A stretch of 64,000 nucleotides of DNA, from the NCBI GenBank assembly GCA_043228905.1, contig JBHGNT010000014.1, positions 20,894,001 to 20,958,000 of the forward strand. Reading direction: 5' to 3'. This DNA comes from Azolla caroliniana (lineage: Eukaryota; Polypodiophyta). Positions within the stretch are counted from its first letter, which is position 1. Each line of letters begins with the position of its first letter. The position numbers and the translations under genes were made by a program. The notes under the pieces were generated by a model. The model was given only the letters and a program-made list of their open reading frames with translations. It was not told the origin of the DNA and did no database searches. Below are positions 13,887-25,308 of the stretch, in pieces.

Positions 13887-16525
13887 ATGCCCTCGAAAGC
13901 TGCAAAGAAGGGCAAGAAGAAGAAGAAAGGACCTCCCCCACCTGATAAAGCATGGGAGAAGGTAAAAAGACGCAAAAATTCAATTCTAGTCTTGTAGGTC
14001 TCATTTTTTGAAGGCTTCTCTCTTAGAGGTTGATTGATACTTACATTCCATTTTTTAGTTTCTCTCATGTAACCCTTTTGGCTTTCATAAGCCAATAAAA
14101 TTCGGCCTTTAAAATGATGGATGACATTTTAGCTCCTTGGTGGAATCTGTTCATACTAACTACATTTGATTGATTTCTCGTCAATATTGACAGGCGATCA
14201 ACAGTGGGGTATGGGAAAGGCCACTAGAAGTCTTACCCGATCCTCTCATTCACCCCTCCTTCAAGGAAATGAGGGAGAAAATTCTGAGTGCAGTTGGAAA
14301 GGTATGTGGTTCTTAGGAAGGAGGTTTCAGCTACCTCATAATAATTTAATGAGTTAATATGATCATCTCACATTAAATCCTTTCATTTTGATGGTGATGG
14401 TGATGGGGTGGTGCCATGGCAGATATCAATCCAATGGAGTGATTGCGAGATGATGAATGGTTTTGTACAAGAGCTTTTCAATTCTTGCCGGGAGAAATTA
14501 GTGAGTGAGCGAGAGCCTAGTCTGCTGTATACAGTGCCATGCACCGCGATCTACAGCTTTGTACCTTGTTTTATGTTGAAATAAAAAGAAGCTGCTATTA
14601 ATTAAACCATTGTCTCATGTTTCTCATTTGCGTACCAGTGCTTGTTCTTTCCAAAACTTTTAAATTGTTAAAAACTTGAATTTCCAGCATTTCAAGGAAT
14701 ATATGAGATTCTACTCTCTTAGAATATTTGTCCTTCATATATCCTAATTTTATGATGTGCTACTTTTATTTCGCAATGTTGTGACATCTTAGTGAGGGGA
14801 AAGAGGCTCTAAATTCAATGGAACACCAATATGTTTTGCACAGATCTTACCTTATGTTTTATATTGATGGTATCAGGTACGCATGGAGTTGAGGGGTGCG
14901 TTCTTTTTGACAAAAATTATCATATCTCCATCGACCATTGTTCCAAGCTTGAAAACGCTGGACTTCTCTTGTTGTGAAGCTCTGGATTATGTCTTTCTTC
15001 AGGTGCCATCTACACACTCTCACTTTTTATCGTGTAAGTAGTTATTGTACTAATCCTAGGCCTTTGGGCTCAAGGTTTAGCTTTTACGCTTCCATAATAT
15101 ACCAGTCATATTTACTTCTATACTAATCCTTGGGGGTGAACACATGACATAATATACCAATCATATTTACTATTGTACTAATCCTAGGGGGTGAACACAT
15201 GACATAATATACCAATCATATTTACTTCTATACTAATCCTAGGGGTTGAACACATGACCTCACAACCTTTACCGACTGACTGCATCTATCTGGGATTTCT
15301 CTTTTCTTTTTGTAATTAGCTTAGCCTAGTGGTAAGTCGTTTACACTACTAGCACTACATCTTTGGCTTGAAACCTAATTTTCTCACCTCTATTACTCCA
15401 TGGATATCTCTTATTTCATTAGATGCCACATCTACCACAACCTTTATTGATTGAGCTGCATCTAATTGGCCTTTTGCATTTTTTTCGTAATCAACTTACC
15501 CTAGTGGTAAGTCGTTCTACACTACTAGTTGACTACATCTCAGGTTTGAAACCTAATTTTCTCACCTCTCTATTACTCCATAGATATCTCTTATTTCAGT
15601 AAATGCCACTCTGGTAGTGGGGTTGAACCCATGACCACCTGGTCTCCATTGGGCGACCTTACCAACTGAGCTACATCCATATAGACTCTCTCTCTCTCCC
15701 CTTTTATTATCCTTGGCTAACTATAGTGGTAACTTGTTAAACTACTAACACGAAGCCTTGAATTCAAGGCTTGATTATCACACTTCTTTGTTACATGTTT
15801 TTCTTAATTTACCAGATGGCATTGTGGAATATGGCCTCTCTAGTCTCTCTCATGGATGACATGAATTTTTGTTTTAGAATGGATGACATGACTTTAACGC
15901 TTATTTTTGTCGTCATGATCAGTCTCATAGTACGTAACATACTCGAATGTATTTGCAAACATTCTTTTTCATACTTTTGCAAACGAATGCGCATGTTATG
16001 AAATAGACATAAGTTTTTTTTTACATTTTTTACCTTAACTTTCTTACCTTAATAAGAAGTTTTACCTTATAATAAATAATGAATACAAAAGTATGGTATT
16101 TACCATACTTTGAGGGTGTTTACTATACTCGAAGGATTGAAACATACTCCAATGCGAATGCACGTATGGTACACATGATTCTATGATTTGTCCCATTGGT
16201 CAATTTTGGGCTCTAGTAGATGTTAATATATCTTTCTTTTTCCCTTTAGGTTCATTTGAAATTCTAAGCCTAATTTAATGTTGATTGATGACTTCAGTGT
16301 GAGTCATTGGAAATCTTGTCATTGCACCGATGTCCTTCATTGAGGAAGGTGATTTTGCACGCAAAGAAGCTGAAGGATGTGGACTTGCTTCGTTGTGAAA
16401 AGCTTTCGGTGCTCATCCTTTGGAGTGATTCTCTTTCTTCATTTCATCTTGATCCTAGTGTCAATCCTTCACAATTTAAGACACTTCAACTCCATTGTCC
16501 TAACTTTGTGAACAATAAAAGCTAA
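13887..16525 (+). CDS. Small leucine-rich-repeat (RNI-like) protein, five exons, function unknown
   Basis: Exons with GT-AG borders, all phase 0: 13887-13961, 14194-14301, 14423-14500, 14877-15002, 16298-16525; 204 aa. Residues 1-25 are a very basic segment (KKGKKKKKGPPPPDKAWEK) that could be a nuclear or nucleolar signal. The middle (26-87) has no motif I recognise. The C-terminal half has leucine-rich repeats of the cysteine-containing F-box/RNI type: SLKTLDFSCCEALDYVFLQ, SLEILSLHRCPSLRKVILH, LKDVDLLRCEKLSVLILW, then a capping repeat with LQLHCPNF. No F-box is visible, so it could be a short LRR protein or the relic of a longer F-box/LRR gene. An AG at about 13791 may start a 5'-UTR exon. 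Exon continuity and sense without stops argue for a real gene; expression is not shown. Confidence 0.65.
15040..15258. repeat. Imperfect tandem repeat of about 57-60 bp in intron 4
   Basis: About three units contain ATACCA(A/G)TCATATTTACT, TACTAATCCTAGGGG and GAACACATGAC. They lie in the last intron of the LRR gene. The GAACACATGAC part resembles the B-box side of the adjacent SINE-like sequence, so the array may derive from it. Confidence 0.7.
15317..15420 (+). mobile_element. tRNA-derived SINE-like segment, copy 1
   Basis: The segment has an A-box-like TAGCCTAGTGGTAAG and, about 35 bp on, a B-box-like GGCTTGAAACC, the spacing of an internal Pol III promoter. It recurs at 15491-15600 with the same downstream sequence (CCTAATTTTCTCACCTC). 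The 3' boundary is uncertain. Confidence 0.55.
15491..15600 (+). mobile_element. tRNA-derived SINE-like segment, copy 2
   Basis: Repeats copy 1 at about 90% by eye: CCCTAGTGGTAAGTCGTT as A box, GGTTTGAAACC as B box, and the shared tail. The two copies are about 175 bp apart in the same orientation within intron 4. Confidence 0.55.
15605..15682 (-). mobile_element. tRNA-derived SINE head in opposite orientation
   Basis: On the minus strand it reads GATGTAGCTCAGTTGGTAAG (A box) then GGTCATGGGTTCAACCCC (B box), close to a plant tRNA 5' half and TΨC arm. It cannot be a functional tRNA: the anticodon arm and acceptor pairing are not evident. It fits the tRNA-related head of a plant SINE. Confidence 0.6.
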
Positions 16526-17328
16526 TGGCCCCTTGTACCGATCTACACAATAGGGCTTCATATAAATCCTCGTTAACACTTACCACGAGTATCTCCTCAT
16601 TCTAAATGATCTTCATGAAATTGATTTCACAATTCTGTGATTATTTATAAGTCATGCACCAATTTCAATTTTTTAAACCAACACTAAATAGGTTTGAGCA
16701 TAAACTTCTCAAAAAGAAACATAGAATTATTTATTAAAGCAAGTGCAGCTTTACTTAATTAATCATACTCTACCTTCATTTCGTTCTCTAACCAATTAAC
16801 CATATTCTAACCTTCATTTCAATCTCTAAGTTTCACCTAAACATGTTTATAGATCAAGAATTTCAGCTAAATTATAGAAATTTTATGATCAACACCTATG
16901 TCATTTGGATTATATGTATATGAAGTGCTATGTAGACACATCAGTCTATATTAATTGAATTGATTTTAGGTAATATGTAAATGTCAATTTCAGGACTGAT
17001 AAAATATGTCTAAACAAGGTGATGCCTTTGTTCGTTTCAGTAGTGTGGGACCCTTATGGATAACAATAATAGCGGAACCCCTCAATTTGGCATGTGCAAT
17101 TGAAGGTTTTGCACAATTTATTTCATTCGGATTAATTTCACTCCACATAGTTGTATATTGGCACATTTGGTTCAATGTAGTGTTCATCCCCTTACCAATT
17201 GTATAAAGTTGGAGTTTAGGGCTAGAATCGAAGGCACCCTAAAGTCGAAAGCTAGACTTCAGTCAGTATCGTGATTCAACCTCTCTCTCTCTCTCTCACC
17301 ACGAAAGCACTTGAACAGTTAAGAACGG
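16526..17328. other. Intergenic sequence, no gene recognised
   Basis: AT-rich. A short open frame at 17006-17206 encodes a hydrophobic peptide but has no homologue I recognise and no splice context. CT microsatellite at about 17281-17297. Confidence 0.45.
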
Positions 17329-17674
17329 AATTAGGCTAATGAAATTGATTAATACATTAAATCCCTTTTTAAAATAGGATTTACAACAATAATGCAATGT
17401 AATGATAATGGTTGAGAAGGGCGGTAATGCTAAAATACGAGTTGAATACATTTCTACAATAATAGACCAACTAAGCTAGCGGTGACGATCCGAGCTTGGT
17501 TGATCAACTCTGTATTTTAGCATTACTGCCCTTCTCGACCATTATAATTCCTTTGTATTTCCGTTGTAAACCCTATTTTATAAAGGGATTTAATGTATTA
17601 ATAAATTTCATTAACCTAATTTCTACAATAATAAACCAACTAGGCTAGTGGTGAGGATCCAAGCTTTGTTGATA
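17329..17674. repeat. Foldback (MITE-like) element with about 117-bp inverted arms
   Basis: Left arm 17329-17445 and right arm 17504-17622 are inverted copies of each other at about 80-85% by eye; for example AATTAGGCTAATGAAATT pairs with AATTTCATTAACCTAATT, and TAATGCTAAAATACGAGTTGA with its complement at 17504. The 58-bp loop (CTACAATAATAGACCAACTA and onward) is repeated in direct orientation just after the right arm at 17621-17674. No coding capacity. The arrangement fits a foldback transposon or MITE, or an inverted duplication that copied the loop. Confidence 0.75.
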
Positions 17675-18385
17675 CCCTACAATCAACGACAACGTTGCCT
17701 TTTGTTGATATAGTGTCCTTGTACCACTTTGAAAGAAAGAAAGAAAAGAGCTTCCTAAGGTGGTCCAACTCCATTGTCACGACTCACAACCAATCACTCC
17801 CAAACCCTAAATCTCTAAGTAAACAAGAAGAAGTCATAACCCTAAAATCCTCAAAGAGAAGGAAGAAGGAGAGAATGAAGAAACCCTAAAAGAAGAAAGT
17901 ACCACAGCTCCATAATGCCAAAATGAGCCTTTCTCTTCCCTTTTTATAATAAGAGAGGTTTCACTCACTTACCTATTCCCATATAAAGGATAATTTGTTT
18001 GAGCATTGACTAAGACTTCAACTCCACACCTTTTTCTACACAACCTATAGCTTTACCATTTGGCTATCTCCTATTTATTATAATATTATGTTTTTGATAT
18101 ATACATATACATATTTATGTGCTTGTAAGTTACATATTTACAAAGGGTTTAGGGTTTTCGAGTAATTATTGATGGTGGAGTTACATTAAATAATGCCCTC
18201 GCGAGATTTATTCGACAAGGATGGGTACATAGCCCACTGTTTTTGCTATAATTAGCACTTTTGGTGATGTTATTGAGGCTTGTAACCATTGATGATTGTT
18301 GAGACTCAAACTCAACTTCCCCTAGTGTGTAAACACACCTTAGGAATATACAAGTGTGTGAACACACCACCACAACGTAACAATA
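17675..18385. other. Sequence between the foldback and element E, no gene recognised
   Basis: AT-rich with a GA/AAG-rich patch near 17730-17900. It probably contains the decayed 5' end of element E, but no LTR ends or primer-binding site can be picked out. Confidence 0.35.
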
Positions 18386-18437
18386 ACACACACACACACA
18401 CACACGCACATGCAAGCACACACACACACACACACAT

Positions 18438-18472
<35 letters not shown>
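18386..18472. repeat. Interrupted CA microsatellite
   Basis: CA runs broken by GCACATGCAAG and TAG, followed by two copies of CACGGCATGCACGCACACA-like sequence to about 18505. Confidence 0.9.
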
Positions 18473-18474
<2 letters not shown>

Positions 18475-18521
18475 CATGCACGCACACACACGGCATGCAC
18501 ACATGCACCCTTCCCAATGAA

Positions 18522-18853
18522 AAGCTGGACAGAAACAACTTCGCATCTTGGGAATACACGATGCAAAATCCATCTTGTCGGCTAATGCTATTGGAGTTAC
18601 ATTGAAGGAACTCAAGAAATGAAACCCAACCCAACACATGTCGACTACTCTACATGGGAGCAAGTGGCGAGCCGTGTGTTGTATTGCTTTGCATCATGTG
18701 GTCACCACCACATGCTCGGTTACATTCGAGAAGCCAAGACGCCGAAGGAAGCTTGTCAAAATCTCAAGAAAATCTTCATGGCCAATACGACTGCACGAAA
18801 GCTTCAACTCCGCCAAGAATTGAATAATGTCCAACAAAGGGAAATGTCGATCA
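18522..18853 (+). pseudogene. Element E (Ty1/copia) gag, 5' piece
   Basis: Outermost host of the nest. One frame opens with KLDRNNFASWEYTMQN, the N-terminus of copia gag (UBN2 family). After a frameshift it continues from about 18610 with DYSTWEQ, HHHMLGYIREAKTPKEAC and ANTTARKLQLRQELNNVQQR, the conserved gag core. Coding stops at 18853, where element A begins; it resumes in frame at 34951. Gag would form the virus-like particle. Frameshift and stop show a dead copy. Confidence 0.8.
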
Positions 18854-19412
18854 TGTTAGGATTTGAATTGACCACAACCGATTTCTCGTATATGTGTTCG
18901 GGTGCAAAGAAAACGAACAAGGACATGCATAGACAGAAAATAGAAGAACAAAAATACTCAGAAATGAGACAGATATTTTACCACGGGGGTCCACAAACCC
19001 CAAGAAAACAAATCACTATGTGTACGGAGAGGAGTACAAGGAAACTCAAAGGCAACAACCTCGAGCTCGTCTTCGTCTAACAGACAACGACAAAGTTACT
19101 ACTCTCTCTCTCTCTCTCTCTCACGGTTATAGAGGCAACTACTGTCAATGTAACTCTTACAACTATAATGATGATAACATATCTATAAAGTTTGCCCTAG
19201 TTGTATTTATACATATACAACTTTCTGGCTATTTACATACATAGCCCACAAGGGTCACATTTAGACTATTTACATATATGGTCTCCCAATTTCGGTTTCG
19301 ATTTTCGATTTCGGCCTCAGTTGAAATACTCATTGACTCCATCCAATTTGGTTCGTTCTCTTTTCCTCGATTCAAGCTCCTCTTCCCATCCGGAGGGACT
19401 TGTTATCTAACA
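18854..19412 (-). repeat. 3' LTR of element A (559 bp)
   Basis: Same ends and internal order as 34424-34946, but with an extra segment near 19025-19100 and a missing stretch near 18980. A TATA-like element lies on the minus strand near 19204. Related in part to the LTRs of B and C (shared AACTAGGGCAAACTTT-like block). Confidence 0.8.
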
Positions 19413-21822
19413 AACTCCCCCCTTCACTCCGGCATGGGGTACTTAACCAACCAACCCTTTTTCGGCACTTGTCCAACTTTTCGGCCGACAACACCTTCAT
19501 GAACATGTCTGACCCGTTCTTTGTTGTGTGCACCTTTACTAGAGTAAACTCCCTTTCTTCCACTCGCTCTCAGAGCCAATGGTATCTCCTCTGGATGTGC
19601 TTGGTCTTCGAGTGATAGGCGACATTCTTTGCAAGGTGGATGACACTCTGATTATCGCAGTAGAATCAGAATTCCTCTTGTCGAATTCCCAACTCTCTGA
19701 TGGACTCCTTCATCCATATAATTTCCATGTTGACTTCCACTGCGGCCATGCACTCGGTCTCCGTGGTTGATAGCACCATGGCCTTTAGTAGCCTCGACTA
19801 CCACGAGATAACTCCCCATGCATAGGTCATTACATACTCGTACGTGGATCGATTGGTATCTACATCAACCGACATGTCCGAATCAATAAAGCCTTCTAAT
19901 AGGGGTTTACCTGAGCCGAATCGAAGACACATGCTCAAGGTGACTCTCAGGTACCGGAGTATCCACTTCACCGCAACCCAATGCTCTCTTCCGGGATTGC
20001 TCATATATCGGTTGATGACTCCGATAGCATATCCGATGTTCGGCATGGTAAAAACCATAGCGTACATTAGGCTTCCGAATGCTGAGGCATAAGGCGCTTT
20101 TGACATCTCGACCTTCTCAATTTTTGATTGCTTCCGGACAACTTTAGTTTGTCGGCAGTGTCGAGCCGACCGGTTTCACGCTTTCCATGCTGAATCTCTA
20201 AAGCACCTTTGCCATGTACTTTTCTTGTCACAACCACTATAAGTTCTTTATCCTGTCTCAGACAATGTGCATTCCTAGGATCAGCTTTGCTGGACCCATA
20301 TCCTTTATTGAGAATGACCTACTCAAGGCCTTCTTCAGAGCTCAGATCTTGCTATAATCCCATCCGACTATCAACATTTCGTCCAAGCGGGGTAAATATT
20401 TCGTCGAAATCAAGATCCTTCTTCAGTTGAAAGCCATTCACCACGATTCGGGCTTTATACCTGGGTGGATTCCTACCATCTCCCTGTTTCAATTTGTATA
20501 CCCATTTATTCCGGAATGCATTTTTCCCTTTCGGCAACTCGGTCAATTCGTATGTGTGGTTCTCATGCAAGGAATCCATCTCCTCTTGCATGACGCTTAA
20601 CCACTTTCGGGTGTGGGTATCTCTCTTAGCTTCCTCGAAGCTTTCTGGCTCCCCCTCATCGGTTAACAACACATGTTCTTCATCCGGAAATATCTGGGGG
20701 GGCTTCTCTCTCTCAAGGGGTATCTTCTACCTCCGTTCGACATAGTCGGTTCTTCGACTTCTTCGGCTGAGTCAAATTCAGTTCCCCTTGTTCTTCAGTC
20801 GGTTCTTGATTTTGCCGAGTATTAATTCTGTTGGCTGGCTTAGATTTGATTTCGATCGAATCGACTTCTACTCGATTCGATCGACCATCGACTCGGCTCG
20901 ATTCAGTAGTTGGAGATTTATTCTCAATCTCCCAATTGACAATCGTCTTCTCTTCCATGAAGACGATGTCTTGGCTCTTAATCACCTTCTTCTCGGCTAA
21001 GTCCCATAGTCGATAACCGAATTCATCATCGTCGTAGCTGAGAAATATACATGGACGAGATTTTGAATCCAATTTCCCCCTTTGGTCCTTTGCCACATGC
21101 ACACATGCAAGACCGCCAAACACCCTCAGATTTCGGTACGAGACATCTTTGCTGCTCCACACCCTTTGTGGAATATCACCGTCCAAGGGTATTGAGGCGA
21201 TCAATTTATCACATACGGTGCCGTCATCCACGCGTCAGCCTAAAACATCTTTGGTAACTTCGCATGTGCAAGCATACTTTGAACCCTCTCCATTACGGTT
21301 TGGTTCATCCTCTCAGCCAGCTCGTTGAGCTTTGGCATCTTCGGCACGGTATACTCGAGCCTGATTCCTTGCGTTGGTATTCACCACCGTTGTCGGCTTG
21401 AATAGCTTTAAGCTTTTAGCCGGTTTCTCTTTCGGCCCTCACTTGGAACTCTTTGAAGACGGCTAACAACTGGTCCTTCATCTTCAACACGGAAGCCCAC
21501 AACTTCTGGCTATAGTCGTCTTCAAAGGTCACAAAATATTGTGAACCACCATGAGACTTTGTGCTCACATAGCATACGTCGATATGGCACATGAGTTCTA
21601 GCGGCATTTTCTTCCTCATTGGGGGCCTCGATCAGAAGGAGGTTCTGTTTTGCTTGCCGGCCAAGCAATCAACGCACTTCTCAAGTTGCACGTTCTTTAC
21701 CTCAGGAATAAGGTTGTCATCGGCAAGGCTTCGCATCCCCTTCTCTCTCATATTGCACAACCTCTTGTGCCACAGGTCTCCGACAATGTTAATTACCACA
21801 TTTGCTTCCCCTCGGCATATTT
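19413..21822 (-). pseudogene. Element A pol, 3' part (integrase, RT, RNase H)
   Basis: Read on the minus strand from 21822 down: pre-integrase zinc region (LWHKRL, CVDCLAGKQNRT), integrase core (LMCHIDVCYV, YFVTFEDDYS), integrase C-terminus (VFGGLACVHVAKDQRGKLD), RT start (LSVMQEEMDSLHENHTYEL, PPRYKARIVVNGF), RNase H (FIDSDMSVDVDTNRST) and the tail FTLVKVHTTKNGSD. Near 20383 the RT jumps from IFTPLG straight to a DEMLIVG-like sequence, so the catalytic centre with YVDD is deleted. Several stops and frameshifts besides. Confidence 0.8.
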
Positions 21823-22401
21823 TGTTGGGAATATGTCGCTCCAGTGGGAGGATGATCCGATTGTTCGGAAAGCCGATCGTCGAAGAGTTGGAAAACAGGA
21901 GCCGAGTTGATGAGGAACTCGGCCGAGGCCGAAACCGGAATCGTGTAAATAGCCAACTTGGGAGACTATATTTGTAAATAGTCTAAGTGTGCACCCCATG
22001 AGGGTTACATATGTAAATAACCAGAAAGTTGCGTATGTACATATGCAACTAGGGCAAACTTTGTATTAGAGAGAGAGAAGTGTAAGTGCAGAAGTGGTAG
22101 AACGTGAGAGAGTGTGAGAGAGGTGGGAGAGCCGCGCCATAGCTGTGTGTGTAACAGCAAACGCAAAGAGCCCTGTGCGGCTGATATACTCGACAGAGTG
22201 TTGTATTCCTCTCAGTGCGTTGTATACCTACTTTCTATAGTGAAGAAATCTGTTCACCTGTGGTTTTCCCTGTTTTAGGGTTCCCACGTAAGTCTCTATG
22301 CACTCTTGTTTATCTTGTCTTTTCCTTGGCATATTTTCTGTGATTCGTATTTCAGCAGTGTCTGTTCATTGTGATTTATATTCCGCAACGATTTCTCAAC
22401 A
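21823..22401 (+). repeat. 5' LTR of element B (579 bp)
   Basis: Starts TGTTGGGAATATG and ends TTTCTCAACA, directly before the primer-binding site. The last 190 or so bases match 32632-32828 closely. GA-rich and (GT)-rich patches lie in the middle. Confidence 0.85.
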
Positions 22402-22430
22402 AACTGGTATCAGAGCTTGAGGTGCAAGCA

Positions 22431-24611
22431 TGGAAGGAGGTGTTAGCGGTTTCCCAGGTATTATAGGTCTCAACTCACAGAACTATGCATACTGGAAGAT
22501 CAAGATGGAAGACCTTCTCATAGTCAAAGACTTGTACGAGCCAGTCGACATAGCAAAAATACCTAGGGGGTATTGGAGTCGGATTGGAAGCTTCTAAATC
22601 GGAAGGCGGTGGCCACTATCCGACGATGTGTCGACTTAAGTGTCCTTCAACATGTGGCGAACGACACAAATGCCCACGAGATGTGGCAGAAGCTGTCGGG
22701 TCTGTACGAGAGGAAGAACACGCTAAACAGAACCTCGCTAATGAGAAAAATCATACGGCTAAAATACAGAGACGGTGAGAGCATCGTCGAACATATCAAC
22801 ACGTTTATGGGGTATGTAAATCAACTTGCTGCGACCAAGGTTCCCCTGGATGACGCAATGCAGGCCATCCTGTTGATGTGCACAATGCCGGAAAGCTGGG
22901 AGAACCTGGTGGTTACTCTCAGCACCTCCTGTCAAGAAGAGAACTTGTCTTTACAGACAGTGAAGACAAGCATCCTAAACGAGGAGGCAAGGAGGAAAGA
23001 CAAAGGAGTCATGTCCCAAATGGAGTCGAATCCGACTCAACATATGGACAGAGGAAGGGACCGGCGAAGAAGAAGTCCGCAGCAAACAGACAAATCCCAC
23101 GCCAGATCGAAGTCCAGAGGTAAGCCCGTGTGCTTTTATTGTGGAAAACCTGGACACTTCCAGAAGGACTGCAGACACATGAGAAAAGACAAGAAGGTCG
23201 GAAATAATGTCGAACCCCGGAAAATTCCGGATGAAAAGAACACTTCGGCCATTGCTACGAGCAATGAGGAACTCCTGTTCATTTGTGAATAGACAAGTGC
23301 AAACCTTGCAAGCTAAGAGTGCACTTGGGTGGTTGATTCTGGCGCATCCTTCCATATTACTCCGTTGAGAGAGGATTTATCGACTTACATAGCCGGGGAT
23401 CATGGCTATGTAAAGATGGGTGATAGTGGAGAATGCAAGATAACCGGAGTCAGAAGTGTGTGCTTAACGACGTCGACAGGGTGTCCACTAACGTTGAAGG
23501 ATGTTGGACACGTCCCCGATATCAGATTGAATATGATATGGACTGGAAGGCTTGACGACGAAGGCTACAATGATAGCTTTCGGAATGGCAAGTGGAAGTT
23601 CTGCCGAGGAAACCTTATAGTGGCCCGAGCACAGAAAGAAGGCACATTGTACATGATGCATGCCTGACTGTGCAAATCGGAAGTAAACATGGCAGCCGAC
23701 TCGGTAGGAGAGATATGGCATAAGAGGCTAGGCCACATGAGTGAAAAAGGAATGCACCTGCTAGCTGACCAGAAACTTCTACCAGAAGTCAAGGGAGTGC
23801 ACTTGGAGAAGTGTGTCGACTGCTTAGCCGGAAAGCAGAACAGGACGACATTCCACTCGAGACCACCGAGGAGAAGAGAAGCTGCACTAGAATTAGTACA
23901 CACGGACGTGTGCTATGTGGATGCTCCATCGCATCGAGGAGGACAATACTTTGTAACATTTATTGACGACTACAGTCGGAAAACATGGGCCTTCGTATTG
24001 AAGTTGAAGGATCAAGTACTATTGGTTTTCAAGGAGTTCCAGGCAAGAACCGAAAGAGAGTCGGGTCGAAAACTGGAGGTTGTTCGAACTGACAATGGTG
24101 GTGAGTATAAAGGGCAGTTCGAAGAATACTGCAAGAGCCAAGGTATTCGAATCGAATACACAGTACCAAAGACCCCATAGTTGAACGGGCTTGCAGAGAG
24201 GATGAATCGAACGATCATGGAGAGAGTAAGGAGCATGCTCTCTCATGCGAAACTACTGAAATCCTATTGGGCTGAGGCGTTGTACACAGTTGTTTATCTG
24301 ATCAACAAGTCTCCCTCAGTGCCATTAAAGGGTGATGTCCCACAAAGGGTGTGGACAGGGAAGGATGTCTCCTACCAACACCTGAGGGTGTTTGGATGTT
24401 TGGCGTATATGCATGTACCAAAGCATCAGAGGTCAAAGCTCGACAACAAGTCGAAAGCATGCATATTCATGGGATACTCGGAAGATGAGTTCGACTACAG
24501 GCTATGGGACCTAGTCGACAAGAAGGTAGTGAGAAGTCGGGATGTAGTCTTTCTAGAAGACAAGAAAATTGAAGACTGGAAGCAACAGAAGTCGGAACCG
24601 ACTCCCTAGTC
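22431..24611 (+). pseudogene. Element B gag-pol, 5' part
   Basis: ATG at 22431 opens MEGGVSGFPG as in C; a frameshift near 22567 moves the reading to the frame that runs to 23292. Zinc knuckle CFYCGKPGHFQKDC near 23130-23172; stop codons at 23290-23292 and 23665-23667; protease motif WVVDSGASFHIT near 23328; pre-integrase HKRLGHMSEKG near 23718; integrase D,D,E region (HTDVCY, RTDNGGEY, NGLAERMNR), with a TAG at 24178-24180 where C has GAA. The frame closes at 24609 just before C. About three quarters of residues match C by eye, so B and C are sister families. Confidence 0.85.
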
Positions 24612-25277
24612 TGTTGGGATTTACGGTCCCTCCGGATGGGATGTCTGGAGATGAATGACGGCAAGCCCGGTTGCGGTTACGGAACCGGAGGATGAAGAGT
24701 ACTCGGCATGAAGCCGGATGAAGAGTACCCGGTTACGGAGCCGGATGACGAAGACCCGGCTACGGAGCCGGATGATGAAGACCCCGGTTACGGAGCCGGA
24801 TGACGAAGACCCGGTTACGGAGCCGGATGACGAAGACCCGGTTACGGAGCCGGATGACGAAGACCCCGGCTACGGAGCCGGATGATGTATGTACCCGGAG
24901 AGAGATCCGGATGCGGGGACATATTTGTGAATATGTTTGCCAAGGGCCCTTGAGGCTATATTTGTAAATAGCCCGAAAGTCATATGTGTATAAATATGAC
25001 TTAGGGCAAACAGTTTTGATGTTGTTGCTCATCTTCTGTTTTCCACTTAGAGGGAGCGAAGTGAGAGCAGCCGAGAGGTAAAGAGAGAGAGAGAGAGAGA
25101 GAAACGAGGAGGTCGTTGCCTCTGTGTATTACCGCCGCCTGTGGCGAAGACAGTGAGCTCAAGGTTGTTGCCTTGAAGCTTCACCATTGTACATCTCTGT
25201 TCATAGTGATAGTTGGAGTTTGAGGACTCCCGTGGTTTTTTTTTCATTTAGGGTTTTCCACAGCACCGTTCGTAACA
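24612..25277 (+). repeat. 5' LTR of element C (666 bp)
   Basis: TGTTGGGATT to TTCGTAACA. It contains an array of about 24-27-bp units at 24690-24890, a TATA-like TGTATAAATATGA at 24985-24997, and a GA run at about 25084-25101. The 3' LTR copy is the same apart from C for T in AGTACTCGG, as far as I can see. Confidence 0.93.
24690..24892 (+). repeat. Minisatellite in the C LTR
   Basis: About seven units of the form GGTTACGGAGCCGGATGACG AAGACCC (27 bp) with shorter or CTACGG variants. The same array is at about 30236-30434 in the 3' LTR. It lies in U3, upstream of the TATA-like box, where repeated units often act as enhancers in retrotransposon LTRs; that role is inference. Confidence 0.9.
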
Positions 25278-25308
25278 AAGTGGTATCAGAGCGACGGTAA
25301 CACAGAAA

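Noticed and set aside
15605-15682. Possible tRNA gene on the minus strand
   Set aside because: A and B boxes are present but acceptor and anticodon stems cannot be formed; SINE head is the better reading.
16990-17206. Short hydrophobic frames on both strands at 17.0-17.2 kb
   Set aside because: No homology, no start context, no neighbouring exons.
18149-18663. Minus-strand Cys/Val-rich frames
   Set aside because: Read through the CA microsatellite; overlapped by the + strand copia gag.
24690-24892. Regular 24-27-bp repeats that might look like a CRISPR array
   Set aside because: Units are contiguous with no unique spacers, lie inside a retrotransposon LTR and recur in the partner LTR; the genome is a plant.
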